From Prorocentrum cordatum (taxonomy: Eukaryota; Sar; Dinophyceae; Prorocentrales; Prorocentraceae), in the NCBI GenBank assembly GCA_963575745.1, contig CAUYUJ010007202.1, forward strand, positions 457,127 through 521,126: DNA of 64,000 bases, read 5' to 3'. Below the pieces are notes generated by a model. That model saw only the letters and a list, made by a program, of their open reading frames with translations. It made no database searches and was not told the origin of the DNA. This document shows, piece by piece, positions 1-10,043 of this stretch. Every line of letters starts with the position of its first letter. Position 1 is the stretch's first letter. The translations under genes and the position numbers were made by a program.

Positions 1-1330
1 TGGACGACCGTCACGGTTAGCGGCCGCGGTGGGAGACCTTCCTTTGCGCACCCCCGTATGGTGTCGAGAAAATGCCACGCCTCCTGTGCCATGGACGACC
101 GTCACGGGTAGCGACAGCGGTGAGGGACCACCCACAGCGCACCCCTTCTGGTGTAGAGAATGTGCCGTGCTTGCTGTGCCATGGACGACCGTCACGGATA
201 GCGGCCGCGGTGAGAGACCACCCTTTGCGCACCCCCTACGATGTCGAGAATATGCCATGCCTGCTGTGCCATGGGCGGCCGCCGCGGATAGCGACCGCGG
301 TGAGGGACCACCCCCTGCACATCCCGTGTGGTGTCGAGAATATGCCTTGCCTGCTGTGCCGTGCACGACCGTGACGGATAGCGGCTGCGGTGAGAAACCA
401 CCCACTGCGCACCCATTATGGTGTCGAGAACATGCCATGCCTGCTGCGCCATGGACGGCCGTCACGGATAGCGGCCGCGGTGAGAGACCACCCCCTTGCG
501 ACCCCCTTTTTGTGGTGTCGAGAAAATGCCATGCTTGCTGTGCCCTGGACGACCGTCACGGATAGCGGCCACGGTGAGAGACCACCCCCTGCGCACCCGT
601 ATGGTGTCGAGATTATGCCATGCCTGTTGTGCCCTTGACGACCGTCACGTATAGCGTATCCCTCGTGTGGTGTCGAGAATATGCCATGCCTGCTGCGCCA
701 TGGACGACCGTCACGGATAGCGGCCGCGGTGAAAAACCACCCCCTGCACACCCTTTTCATGGTGTCGAGATTATGCCATGCCTGCTGCGCCATGGACGAC
801 CGTCACGGATAGCGGCCGCGGTGGGAGACCACCCCCTGCCACCCGTTTTTCCATGGTGTCGGGCAAATGCCATGTTTGCTGCGCCCTGGACGACCGTCAC
901 GGATAGCGGCCACGGTGAGAGACCATTCCCTGCGCACCTCCTTTGGTGTCGAGAATATGCCATGCCTGCTGCGCCATGGACGACCGTCACGGATAGCGGC
1001 CGAGGTGAAAGACCCCCCGTGCACACCTTTTCTATGGTGTCGGGAATATGCCATGCCTGCTGCGCCATGGACGACCGTCACGGATAGCTGCCGCGGTGAG
1101 AGACCACCCCCTGCCACCCCCCTTTTTTCCATGGTGTCGGGAAAATGCCATGCTTGCTGTGCCCTGGACGACCGTCACGGATAGCGGCCACGGTGTGAGA
1201 CCACCCCTTGCGCACCCGTATGGTGTCGAGATTCTGCCATGCCTGTTTTGCCATGGACGACCGTCACGGATAGCGGCCGCGGTGAGAGACCATTCCCTGC
1301 GCACCCCCTTATGATGTCGAGAATACGCCA
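1..1330. repeat. Satellite Sat-A, about 91-bp units, ~15 copies
   Basis: Tandem units each contain GACCGTCACGGATAGCGG, then a run of CA/CC-rich sequence, GTGTCGAGAA and a TGCCATGCCTGCTG block. Unit starts lie near 1, 92, 181, 270, 361, 451, 547, 635, 700, 791, 885, 975, 1066, 1164 and 1253. The reading frames across it on both strands are by-products of the period. The array is cut by the window edge. The same family returns at 54.3-55.3 kb. Confidence 0.95.
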
Positions 1331-1374
1331 CGCCTGCCACGCTTTGCGGGCCCGCAAGGCAGGTGAGGGAGCTT

Positions 1375-1565
1375 CGCGGGTGAGTTGTGCTGTGCTGAGA
1401 TGAGCTGTGCTGTGCTGAGATGAGCTGAGCTGAGCTGTGCTGGACGGTTATGAGCTGTGTTGTGCTGTGCTGTTTACGTGTTGTGCGTCAATGTGCTGAA
1501 TGGTGTGCTCAGCTGTGCTGTACTGCGCTGCGCTGTGCTGCGCTGCGCTGTGTGAGAAAGAGAAG
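1375..1565. repeat. CTGTG-type pentanucleotide satellite
   Basis: Degenerate GCTGT/GAGCT pentamers follow Sat-A directly. A second short block with the same pentamer lies at 1838-1910. The same kind of block follows Sat-A type sequence at 55.3 kb and 62.7 kb. Confidence 0.85.
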
Positions 1566-1574
1566 GAGGGGGAG

Positions 1575-1699
1575 GTGTGTGTGTGTGTTTTTGTGTGTGC
1601 GTGTGTGTGTGTGTGCTTGTGTGTGTGTTTGTTTTTTGTGTATGTGTGTGTGTGTGTGTGTGCCTGCGTGTGTCTGTGTGTGTGTGTGTGTGTCTGTGT

Positions 1700-1731
<32 letters not shown>

Positions 1732-1740
1732 CTGTGTGTG

Positions 1741-1773
<33 letters not shown>

Positions 1774-1800
1774 GTGTGTGTGTGTGTGTGTGTGTGTGTT
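1575..1800. repeat. TG/CA dinucleotide tract
   Basis: About 225 bp of TG repeats with occasional TC and GC variants. Cys/Val-rich frames here are not genes. Confidence 0.95.
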
Positions 1801-2184
1801 GGGAGACGCGGGTGCGACGCGGCAGGGATGAAAACCAGAACTGTGCTGTGCTGTGCTGTGCTGATCTGTGCTGTGCTGTGCTGCGCTACGCTGTGCTGTG
1901 CTGTGCTGTGTGAGAAGGAGAGGGAGGAGGAGGGGTGAGGAGGAGACGCGGGTGCGATGCGGGAAGGACGAAAACCCACACCCCACTAAGCATGTGGGGA
2001 AAAACACAGACACAATTAATCGCCGACTTCCTGGAACATATGGGGAAATATGGGAGTTTGGGGGGACTGCGACACTTCAGAAAATATGGGAAATCCCGGG
2101 GTTTGCGTGTATCTATTTGTGTGTCCCTGGGCCCCCTCAGTAGAGGCCTCTCGGCTTGAGGAGGCGCCGAATCGACTACACCTT
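1801..2184. other. Conserved tail of the Sat-A module, then unique DNA
   Basis: GAGACGCGGGTGCGACGCGG occurs at 1804, and a near copy at 1946 is followed by GAAAACC and a CCCCAC/GTGGGG hairpin (1981-1998). The same tail occurs at 55.5 kb and 62.8 kb. From about 2000 to 2184 no gene or repeat is recognised. Confidence 0.75.
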
Positions 2185-2330
2185 AGGCCTCCCAGATGGG
2201 GTCCGAGCAGATGGCGTCGGAGGATCGCGACCTAGCGCCGATGCATCGCCGATGCTGCGATGCATCGGCGACGCCGGCGCGGAGAATGCGGGCCGCTGCT
2301 GCGTCGCCAGCGGCGACTCGACCGGAGGAG
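2185..2330 (+). mobile_element. FB-1 foldback element, left half only
   Basis: It begins with the FB-1 left end AGGCCTCCCAGATGGGGTCC and runs into the GCATCGGCGATGC internal repeats, but no matching right arm follows. It is either truncated or overwritten. The stretch 2331-2460 holds nothing recognisable. Confidence 0.6.
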
Positions 2331-2460
2331 GCGCCGAGTCGAGGACCGTCGGACCGAGGCATCAGGTCGAGGTCGGTTCGGGGAGGGCAGGTACCCGAAT
2401 GTGCTTCGCGCCTGGCGTCTGTCCCCGCCTCGGCTGGTCCTGCCCCACCTGTAGGCCTGT

Positions 2461-2668
2461 AGGCCTCCCGGATGGGGTCCGAGCAGATGGGGTCGGAGGA
2501 TCGTGCCGCATCGCCGATGCGTCCGCGATGCGGCTCGATGCGGGGCCCGTGTTTCTCCGCGCCGGCGCCGCCGATGCATCGCCGACGCATCGCCCATGCA
2601 TCAGCGATGCATTGTCGATGCGACGCGATCCTCTGACCCCATTTGCTCGGACCCCATCGAGGAGGCCT
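2461..2668. mobile_element. FB-1 foldback element, complete copy
   Basis: The left arm (2461-2510) and right arm (about 2620-2668) are inverted copies, with AGGCCTCC at the outer ends and GGGTCCGAGCAGATGGGG inside. The core is built of short GCATCGSCGATGC repeats that can fold on themselves. There is no coding capacity. It fits a non-autonomous foldback/MITE-like element. Confidence 0.8.
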
Positions 2669-3085
2669 CCAGAGGAATCGACTACACGCAAGAGTGACCC
2701 TTCGCCGGAGTGACCTTTCGTGCGGGCCCACGGGTGACTGCTTCCCGATCGCTGAGCGAGATGCGGCAGCAGCCGCTGGCGCGCTTGGTTTTGGCCCCTT
2801 CGCACCCCCCCCCTGAAGCCGCGCACCAAAGCTGTCTTGCCTAACGTGACTCTTGCATGTAGCCGACCGATGTCAGGGCCAACGTTAGGAGGGGGGGTAA
2901 GGTTCAGAGTGGAATGCATGGGCCGCCAATCTGCCGTTGATCGCCGATAATGGGCTCGATGGCCCACCCAGCCTGGGAACGTTCGGTTTCGCTGTCGCTG
3001 TCGGGATACCATCGCCGACCTATCTGCGAGGTACCGCGGACTGCAGCTCGTTGTTTCGCCCCTTAGCTGGTCCCACCCTTTTTCT
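2669..3085. other. No gene or repeat recognised
   Basis: Unique GC-rich sequence between two FB-1 copies. Frames are open on both strands but show no recognisable protein. Confidence 0.5.
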
Positions 3086-3301
3086 AGGCCTCCCAGATGG
3101 GGTCTGAGTAGACTCTGTCGGAGGATGGATTGCTCCGCATCGACGATGCATCTTCGATGCATCGACGATGCATCTTCGATGCATCGGCGATGCGGCTCGA
3201 TGTGGAGCCCGAATTTTCTCTACACCAACGTCGCCGATGTATCGCCGACGTCGCTGGTGCAATCCTCCGACGCCATCCACTCGGACCCCATCTAAGAGAC
3301 T
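3086..3301. mobile_element. FB-1 foldback element, complete copy
   Basis: The left arm starts at AGGCCTCCCAGATGGGG. The right arm (about 3262-3301) is its degenerate inverted copy. The core has several GATGCATCGACGATGC-type repeats. It is more diverged than the copy at 62.9 kb. Confidence 0.75.
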
Positions 3302-3630
3302 TCTACTTTCGTTACCCGTTTCGGAGGATGGTGCGGAAGTTGTGGTCGGCTGACCGCGTCACTGCCGGCAGCACGCGTGATCCGACCGCAGCTATTACAG
3401 ACCGCGCCGTGCGCGTGTCATCGCACTGTAGTTTTGCCGCCGACCACAGGAACTCAGGCAGACGATCCCGCCCAGGACGGGAGGCGGTTTTCCGACCTGA
3501 TGTGGGCGGGGGCCCGCGCGGATTTCTCGGGGGGGCGCCGGAGCCCCCCTGGCGGGACCTCCGAACGTTTTGTGCTCGTGCCATTCGTGGTCTGTTCCCC
3601 GAGGGCTGGCTTCTCAATCGGAGTTTCCTA
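3302..3630. other. No gene recognised
   Basis: Unique GC-rich sequence. Open frames have no recognisable similarity. Confidence 0.5.
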
Positions 3631-3703
3631 GCCTCCTCCTCCTCCTCCTCCTCCTCCTCCTCCTCCTCCTCCTCCTCCTCCTCCTCCTCCTCCTCCTCCT
3701 CCT
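3631..3703 (+). repeat. TCC trinucleotide tract
   Basis: About 24 uninterrupted TCC units. Poly-Ser, Leu or Pro frames here are artefacts. Confidence 0.98.
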
Positions 3704-4497
3704 GGTGGGGGGCGGTCTTCGGTGCGTCGAGGCGACCCCATGGGGCTGCTGGCGGGGGGCCTTGGGGGCTGTCCTGGGCTGCGTCTTGGGAGCCATCTTG
3801 GCACGGGGGTGTTGGCCCGTCCTGCGGTTGGCTGGGAGCCTTCGGGGCGCCTCGTAGGCCTCCATGGCGGCGTCAAGGGAGGCTGGCAGGCCGTCTAGAG
3901 ATTGACTGGTGGCAAGTGTATTCCCTCCAGGGTGACAAGCGACACATGTGTGATTCAAGCGGATCTCGGTTTCAATGTGGTTCAGATCCCCGCTTGGAGG
4001 ATTTTCTGGGGGCTCCTTGGAGGATACTTGGGGCCTGCTGGGCTGACTCCTCTTTTCTTCACCTCCGCTGCATCTGTCTGCTCTTGTTGGGTAGTCCTGG
4101 GTTGTCGCCTTTGCCCCTCATCCGTTCCTATTCCTCGCCCCTCCTTCTCCTCCTCCCCCGCACCCCGTGGAGTCCGAGGAGGAGGAGGGGTGGGGGGCTC
4201 GCTCATCCTCGCGCCATGCCCCTCCTCCTTCGCACTCTCCTCCCGCCCTCGCATTCTCCTCCGCACCCTCCCCCTGGAGGTGGTTTTCGGGCCAGAGCTC
4301 GGACCTGCGGCGGCAGACATTTGGGACGATCCTGGCACCTCTGGAACGCCGTCGACGAGGCGTATAGCTTCTGAAGGGCACCCCGAGACTGGAATGCCTC
4401 GAACGCCTCCAGGAGCCGACGGAGACGTAGACTCCCGAAGACCTCGAGGCGTTGAGCTCCGAGTCCCGAGATGCGGGCCCAGGGGCGGGCGCGCGGG
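3704..4497. other. Unique spacer, no gene recognised
   Basis: GC-rich sequence with long open frames but no recognisable domain. Confidence 0.45.
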
Positions 4498-4660
4498 AGG
4501 GGCCCAGGGAGGAGGAATGGGAGGAGGAATGGGAGGAGGAGGAGGAGGAGGAGGAGGAGGAGGAGGAGGAGGAGGATGGAGGAGGAGGAGAGGAGCAGGA
4601 GGAGCAGGAGGGAGGAGGAGGAGGAGGAGGATGAGGAGGAGGGGAGGAGGAGGGAGGGGG
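4498..4660 (+). repeat. GGA trinucleotide tract
   Basis: An interrupted GGA repeat. With the TCC tract at 4858-5215 it forms an inverted purine/pyrimidine pair that could fold or form triplex DNA. Confidence 0.95.
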
Positions 4661-4857
4661 CCGAGGGAGGGGCCGCGGCCGCGGGGGGGTCCGCCGCGGC
4701 CATCCGCGAGGGGGCGAACGTACGCGGAGGACCCAGGAGGGGGCAAGGGCCAACGAGGCACCAGGTGCAGTCGGCGGGCGCCTCGGCTCGCCGACCCACC
4801 TCTCTCTCGGCCGGCCTCGGAGGGGGGGGATGCTGAGACCTCGGCGGGCCGGCCCCT

Positions 4858-5215
4858 CCCACCTCCTCCTCCTCCTCCTCCTCCTCCTCCTCCTCCTCCT
4901 CCTCCTCGTCCTCGTCCTCCTCCTCCTCCTCCTCCTCGTCGTCCTCCGCCCCTCCTGCTCCTCCTCCTCCTCCTCTCTCCTCCTCTCCCCTCCTCCTCCC
5001 CCCTCCTCCTCCTCCTCCTCCCTCCTCCTCCTCCCTCCTCCTCCTCCTCCTACCTCCCTCCTCCCCCTCCTCCTCCCCCCTCCTCCTCCTCCTCCTCTCA
5101 CTCCTCCTCCCTCCTCCTCCTCCTCCTCCTCCTCCTCCTCCCCCTCCTCCTCCCCCTCCCCCTCCTCCTCCTCCTCCTCCTCCTCCTCCTCCTTCTCCTC
5201 CCATTCCTCCTCCCT
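4858..5215 (+). repeat. Long interrupted TCC tract
   Basis: About 360 bp of TCC/CCTCCC sequence with one-strand purine bias. No coding signal. Confidence 0.97.
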
Positions 5216-5256
5216 GGGCCCCTCCCTCCCTCCAGCGACCCTGTCTACAAGTACAC

Positions 5257-5375
5257 TTAGGTCGGGCCTGTGCCTCTACAGGAGGAGTATTTCAACATAG
5301 TCGAAAATGTTATGTTTGACTATTTTTCTTGTTTTTCGTCCAAAATCGGCCTGTAGGGAGACATGCCCGACCTAA
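5257..5375. mobile_element. TIR-2 element (119 bp)
   Basis: The ends are inverted copies: TTAGGTCGGGCCTGTGCC on the left and its complement, ending CCCGACCTAA, on the right. A CTACAGG/CCTGTAG block follows inside. The AT-rich core is non-coding. The right arm matches the left arm of the copy at 57.6 kb, including a TTTCGTCCAAAATC stretch. Confidence 0.8.
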
Positions 5376-5643
5376 TACGAGTACACATCATATGAGTACT
5401 GCTCTCCTCTCTCCCCTGGCTCTGTTCGGGGAGTGTCCCGTCCTCTCCGCGTCTTGTTATTTTGGCACAGGATTTCATGATCTGGTGCTTCCTGTGTGCT
5501 TTTCCGTTCCGGTCGTTTCTGGGTCTTCAACATGGTGCGCCCGTTGGAGCGCCGCCCTCATTTCTGCGCTTCCGTCACTCAAAATCGTGCTCCCGCTGCA
5601 GGGATGGCCTCCTTTCCGCGCCTCCTGACGGCATTTGGCATTC

Positions 5644-5791
5644 CCCTGACCTCCCAGGAGGGCTAAAAAATAGCACCCGACCTAAAAACCTATCCCAGAG
5701 CTATTCTACGTCTTGGTTTTAGGCTGTTTCGCTCAGTTTTTTTGGTTTTGAGGCCTCCAGTGCTAACAAGTTGCTCTCTGGAAGGTCAGGG
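5644..5791 (-). mobile_element. TIR-1 element (148 bp), copy 1
   Basis: Both ends read CCCTGACC on opposite strands, and the element contains TAAAAAATAGCACCCGACCT. The whole 148 bp is the reverse complement of 9248-9395, with scattered differences. It is non-coding and MITE-like. Confidence 0.88.
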
Positions 5792-5879
5792 TCGAAAGCG
5801 CCCACATCGGGCAGGCACGGTTGCGGAGGACACGGAGCCGGCATTCCTGGCAGGCCTTGTCCTCTCGTAGACGGGCCGC

Positions 5880-6050
5880 GTACCCTCCCAAGTCATCCAG
5901 TGCCATGTCACGGCATGCAGTGCAATGCGATGTTGTGTTGTGCACCGCTGTGTGATGCCATGCTTGGCGTTGCTCTGCTTTGTGATGCAATGCTTCACTA
6001 CGCAATGCCATGTTCGGCCGTGCTCTTCTACGCTATTCTTTCCCATCCAT
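5880..6050 (+). repeat. Degenerate ATGC/TGCT satellite
   Basis: TGCAATGCGATG-like pentamers, similar in style to the longer block at 61.3-62.0 kb. Confidence 0.6.
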
Positions 6051-6079
6051 CGCGTACCCTCTTGGGATCATTGCCCTGG

Positions 6080-6662
6080 TCGATATCCGACTGCGCGAAT
6101 AGATCGGAGATCTACGCCATGGAAAGGGATGTGAGGGAGAGGTAGGACGTCAGATGTGACGCTAGCGCACCTAGCTTGCCCTCCCTCCCTCCCTCTCTCC
6201 CTCCCTTCCTTCCTCTCTCCCTCCCTCTCTCCCTCCTGCCCTTCCTCCCTCCTCCCCTCCCTCCCTCCCCTCCCCTCACTCCCCTCCCTCCGCCCTTCCT
6301 CTATCCTCCCTTTCTCCCTCCCTCCCTTCCCTCCCTCCCTTCCCTCCCTCCCTTCCCTCCCTCCCTTCCCTCCCTCCTGCCCTTCCTCCTTCCTCCTCTC
6401 TCCCTCCCCGCCGCCGCCGCCGCTGACGGTGTCGCCGTCGTCGGCGTCGCCATGGGCGTCGTTGTGGGCGATCTGAACCCCCGAATAATTGTCCCGGGGA
6501 GGAGGGGGGGGTCCAGACCCCCCGGATCTTTGCGGGGGGCGGGGGGTGGGGGAGGGTTGGGGGCAAGCTAGGTGCGTTCGCGTCATATCTGACATCCTAC
6601 CCCTCCCTCCCATCCCTTACCATGGTGCAGATCCCCTCTCTACTCGCACAGTCGGATGTCGA
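6080..6662. mobile_element. Foldback element with ~105-bp inverted arms
   Basis: The left arm (6080-6185) and right arm (about 6558-6662) are inverted copies. Each carries GATATCCGACTG/CAGTCGGATGTC outside, CCATGG near the middle, and GCGCACCTAGCTTGCC inside. The core is a CTCC tract (6177-6405) plus a GC-rich segment. No transposase is encoded. Confidence 0.85.
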
Positions 6663-7507
6663 GCAGGGGGAGGGGGGCTGGTTTCTGACCCCTCCTCTTC
6701 GGACTCTGCTGTGGTGTGAGGGACTGAGGGCCCTCTGCTTTCGGACCCCCCTTCGAGAACCTGTTCTCAGGCCAGCGACGGTGGATCGCGCGCCCTCAGA
6801 TGCGCACATCCTTGTGCCATCACTACTAGACGTCGTCACGACGACATGCTTTATGTACAGCCTCGGTCGCGTCACTCGCAAGCAACAAGAGGCCGCCACC
6901 GCGGAAGGTTCTGATGCTTCAAAAGTGTGCGTAGCTCATGCTGCTGGGAGGGTGGTCCCTCATTTGTAGCGTCAGGTTCAGCCTCTGGACCTTGGCCAGA
7001 GCATCTCCTGCGGAGCGGATGCGGGACACAGGAGAGCAACTCGAGCGAGGTCGGAGTTGTGTGGACGGGGGTTCATCTACCGCCTTGAGGAGGACAACGA
7101 GGAGGACGAGTGGTGATAATCGAGAGGACGAGGCGCGGGTAGAGGAATCGCCAGAGGAGGATGCGGAGGAGGATTAAGCAGGGGCCAGCAGCATCTTTGA
7201 CGGCGCAGCCATCGGCCGGGACGATTGTGAACATCATTGCAATCATCATCTTCTCACCACGGGTGGTATGCTAGGCGATGGCCCCTTCTCGTTCCTTGCG
7301 CCGGCGCTCGCAGGGGTCCGTCGCAGAAGATGACCAAGGAGCAGATGATGACGCGGGCTTCACGGACCCGGACCCATCTTGGGCCGACGATTTCTGAATT
7401 TGGGCAGCTCGCGCTGCCATTTAGCTATGTGCGCCTCGGTCGCCCTGTCTTCGGCGCCATGCGGCGGCAAACTATGGGAGCCTGGTATAACCTGTCAATT
7501 CCGTCTT
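6663..7507. other. Unique spacer, no gene recognised
   Basis: Mixed-composition DNA. No frame resembles a known protein and no repeat structure stands out. Confidence 0.45.
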
Positions 7508-7630
7508 CCGCGCCGACTAGCGCCGATTAGCGTCTGGAGTCGATGCAATAGCGCTGACTTAGCGTCGATTTAGCGTCGGTTATAGCGTCGGTTAGCGTCG
7601 ATTTAGCGTCGACCAGCGTCGATTCGCAAG
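7508..7630 (+). repeat. TTAGCGTCGA minisatellite
   Basis: About nine copies of a 9-12 bp unit around TTTAGCGTCG. It differs from the usual TTTAGGG telomere repeat, so it is not called telomeric. Confidence 0.85.
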
Positions 7631-8080
7631 AGCTGGCAAGATGCAACACCGTAGAAAGTACGACTGGCGGCGCCCTCGACCCCATGTTCCGCGAGGGCCG
7701 CCGTGATCCGAAATCGGGCAAGCACGCCCGGTGTGCAGGAAAAATGCCTCGTCCAGATCTCCTGCGGGCGACGGCGCCAGAATGGGGTCCACTCTGGGCT
7801 CCTGCGGGGCCCTGGCTTCTGGTCCCCTCCTCAGATCTGGGTCGGAGGACCGTCGTTCCTTCGCTCTGCTCGTGATACCAGATAATTGATCCGACCGCTA
7901 GTCGCTCGCCGGATTATGTTCTCCAGGCGCCGCTTGGTGCCATTCGTGTTTTCTCTGCAGGAACTCGCTCTGCGGTTCGCAGCGGCTTTGGGCCGTGGCA
8001 GACACTCCTAAGCTAGAGACAACGACTCGCTTTCATCCCTTGCTCGCCCACAAGAGACCTCTTCTCTTCGAGGCCGAATC
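7631..8080. other. No gene recognised
   Basis: Unique sequence with no domain or repeat that I recognise. Confidence 0.45.
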
Positions 8081-8283
8081 ATCAGGGGTAACTCGGGTCA
8101 GGTTTAACTCGGGTTCCTTTTTCGGGAATCCAAACCCGAGTTACCCCGGACCCGAGTTACCCAGGATAATTCGGGCGTCCAGAGCCCCACATCATCAGGG
8201 CTAACTCGGGCTCCTTTTTTTCGGGAATCCAAAAACCCGAGTTACCCCAGGCCCGAGCTACCTTGGATACTTCGGGCGCCCAA
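8081..8283. repeat. Two tandem hairpin units with TAACTCGGG stems
   Basis: Unit 1 (8081-8184) and unit 2 (8190-8283) each hold TAACTCGGGTTCC, a short T-rich loop with CGGGAATCC, then AACCCGAGTTA, and end in TTCGGGCG. Each unit can form a strong stem-loop. Confidence 0.85.
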
Positions 8284-8446
8284 TCTTCTCGTCGAGGCCG
8301 AGGCGGGGTCACAGAGAGGCCCCCCCGTGCGGGAGGCTCCCATGAGCTGCCGCCCAAGGCGCCACGCGCAGGCGCTCCGGTCGGCGGCGGCGGCGGCGGC
8401 GGCTCGCGCAGGCTGGCCCCGAGCCCGACGCGCACCCTCTCGCGCG

Positions 8447-8632
8447 AAGAGCGGTGGGCCTGTCCTCCACCACCACCACCAGAAGCAGGAGGGGGAGGGG
8501 GTCCTCCTCCTCCTCCTCCTCCTCCTCCTCCTCCTCCTCCTCCTCCTCCTCCTCCTCCACCTCCTTCCCCGCTCCAGCTTGTGGTGTTGGTGGTGGAAGA
8601 AGCAGGCCCATCCAAGAGGGTGGCCTGGAGGC
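8447..8632 (-). mobile_element. Introner-like element IE-1, third copy
   Basis: The inverted ends read GTGGGCCTGTCCTCCACCAC and GTGGAAGAAGCAGGCCCATC, enclosing a TCC tract (about 8499-8560). Flanks AAGAGCGG and AAGAGGGT look like an imperfect 8-bp target duplication. The same ends bound two introns of the MINDY-4 gene (47843-48059, 48234-48421). Here the flanking DNA encodes no protein I recognise, so whether this copy is spliced is unknown. The minus strand is chosen to match the copies in the gene. Confidence 0.8.
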
Positions 8633-8728
8633 CGGAGCCTCCGGCGCGGGGGCGAGCTGTCCGGTGCTTTTCCTCGGCGGGCTCCAGGTGACCCCGCCGC
8701 CTGCGGTGTGACGCTTCCGGCGGCCACG

Positions 8729-8943
8729 TAGACCCTCAAGTCGGGCCGAACGAAAGGGGGATAGGGAAAGGGGGGGGGGTACGAAATCTGCTGCGTGCAG
8801 CTGGTTTCGGCCCCGCCGCCGGGCCCATTTCTCGATACATGGGCGCCTCCTGGCGCCGGGAGGCGCCGGGAAAATCAGCTACGTGAGTTGATTCTCAAAT
8901 CCCCCTTTGCTATCCCCCCATTTCGCCCAGCCCGACTCAAGTC
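8729..8943. mobile_element. Foldback element with GTCGGGCC ends
   Basis: The left arm (8730-8772) contains AAAGGGGGATAGGGAAAGGG. The right arm (8898-8942) is its inverted, slightly diverged copy. The core holds further palindromes around GGCGCCTCC...GGAGGCGCC (8844-8870). Non-coding. Confidence 0.75.
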
Positions 8944-9247
8944 GGGCCAGCCCCTCTGCAGGAGGAATATCGAGAAACAGTTCCACAACAGTCAGGGGGC
9001 GATCTCTTTTTGCTCTTCTTGGCTATGTTTGCGTAGGATCCGGAGTTTGATAGACCGCCTACCCCGACACGTCGATTAGCGAATTGGCCGTGTTCGGTTC
9101 GCGAGAGGGCGTCGCGGCCGTCAGTCTTGCGGGCCCAGGTCCGTCGGCTTCGGTCCCAGGCCGTTTTCACTGAAGGGCGGTTTACTAAAGGGGAGGTTTT
9201 TGCCCACCGCCGAAAAATCCGCCTGTGGGAGGACATGCCCGACCTAA
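8938..9247. mobile_element. TIR-2 element, longer copy
   Basis: The left end, AAGTCGGGCCAGCCCCTCTG with CAGGAGGAATAT, mirrors the right end CCTGTGGGAGGACATGCCCG with ACCTAA. It abuts the previous foldback on the left and TIR-1 (9248) on the right, so three elements lie edge to edge. Confidence 0.7.
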
Positions 9248-9395
9248 CCCTGACCTTCCAGAGAGCTATTTTTTAGCACTGGAGGCCTAACAACCTAAAC
9301 AACTGAACGAAACATCCTAAAACCAAGACGCAGAATAGCTTTGGGATAGGTCTTTAAGTCGGGTGCTATTTTTTAGCCCTCCTGGAAGGTCAGGG
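9248..9395 (+). mobile_element. TIR-1 element (148 bp), copy 2
   Basis: CCCTGACCTTCCAG at the left and its complement at the right. The element equals the reverse complement of 5644-5791 at the same length. Non-coding. Confidence 0.88.
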
Positions 9396-9867
9396 AAGTA
9401 TGCCCCAGCTTGCGGCCCGCGGGCTCCACGCCGACCGCGCGAGGGCACGGCAGGGGGGGGCGTTTGCGCCGGGCGGGAGCTCCACGAAGACCGGTCTCAC
9501 TGCACTGCCTGGCTATAGCGCTTCGCCCGCGTGCGCAGCCAGGCGGGAGATCCAGTTATCCGGCGTCAAAAGGCTCGAAGCTTCGTGAACCGCTAGCCCC
9601 GCCTGTCGGGTAGAGCCAGGGCCCCAGGTAAGGGGGCCCGGCTCGTAGCAGGGCTCCAGAGCCCCTAAATGGGCCAGGCTGACTGAAAACCAGGCCTGCC
9701 GTAGCTGGTGTGTTTTTGCTCGAGTGACGGCAGTTCCAGTTCGTGGAACGGGGCGGGGGGGGCGTCCCCCAGTACACACCCCTAAACCAGCTCCCACTGA
9801 ACCCAGTTCTGCCAACGCCCGAGCCTGGCCAATCGCCGCAGAAGGAGGGGGAGGGGGATGGGGGATG
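9396..9867. other. No gene recognised
   Basis: GC-rich sequence up to the GGA tract. Open frames show no known domain. Confidence 0.45.
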
Positions 9868-9943
9868 GGGAGGAGGAGGAGGAGGAGGAGGAGGAGGAGG
9901 AGGAGGAGGAGGAGGAGGAGGAGGAGGAGGAGGAGGAGGAGGA
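9868..9943 (+). repeat. GGA tract broken by the assembly gap
   Basis: Pure GGA repeat runs straight into the gap, which probably explains the assembly break. Confidence 0.95.
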
Positions 9944-10043
9944 NNNNNNNNNNNNNNNNNNNNNNNNNNNNNNNNNNNNNNNNNNNNNNNNNNNNNNNNN
10001 NNNNNNNNNNNNNNNNNNNNNNNNNNNNNNNNNNNNNNNNNNN
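9944..10043. other. Assembly gap, 100 N
   Basis: Exactly 100 Ns, the usual placeholder for a gap of unknown size. Distances across it are not reliable. Confidence 0.99.

Noticed and set aside
1-1330. Overlapping frames on both strands that look like repeat proteins
   Set aside because: The Sat-A period lets several frames stay open at once. Start codons are GTG-like and the peptide repeats follow the DNA repeat.
3631-5215. Very long Ser/Leu/Pro/Glu/Gly-rich reading frames here and at other TCC/GGA tracts
   Set aside because: They are produced by uninterrupted trinucleotide repeats on both strands in all frames, and most do not begin with ATG.
5455-5475. TTGTTATTTTGGCACAGG as a third spliced-leader relict
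   Set aside because: It shares only the ATTTTGGC core with several mismatches, and no retroposed sequence follows.
7508-7630. Possible telomeric repeat
   Set aside because: The unit TTTAGCGTCG differs from TTTAGGG and is internal and irregular.
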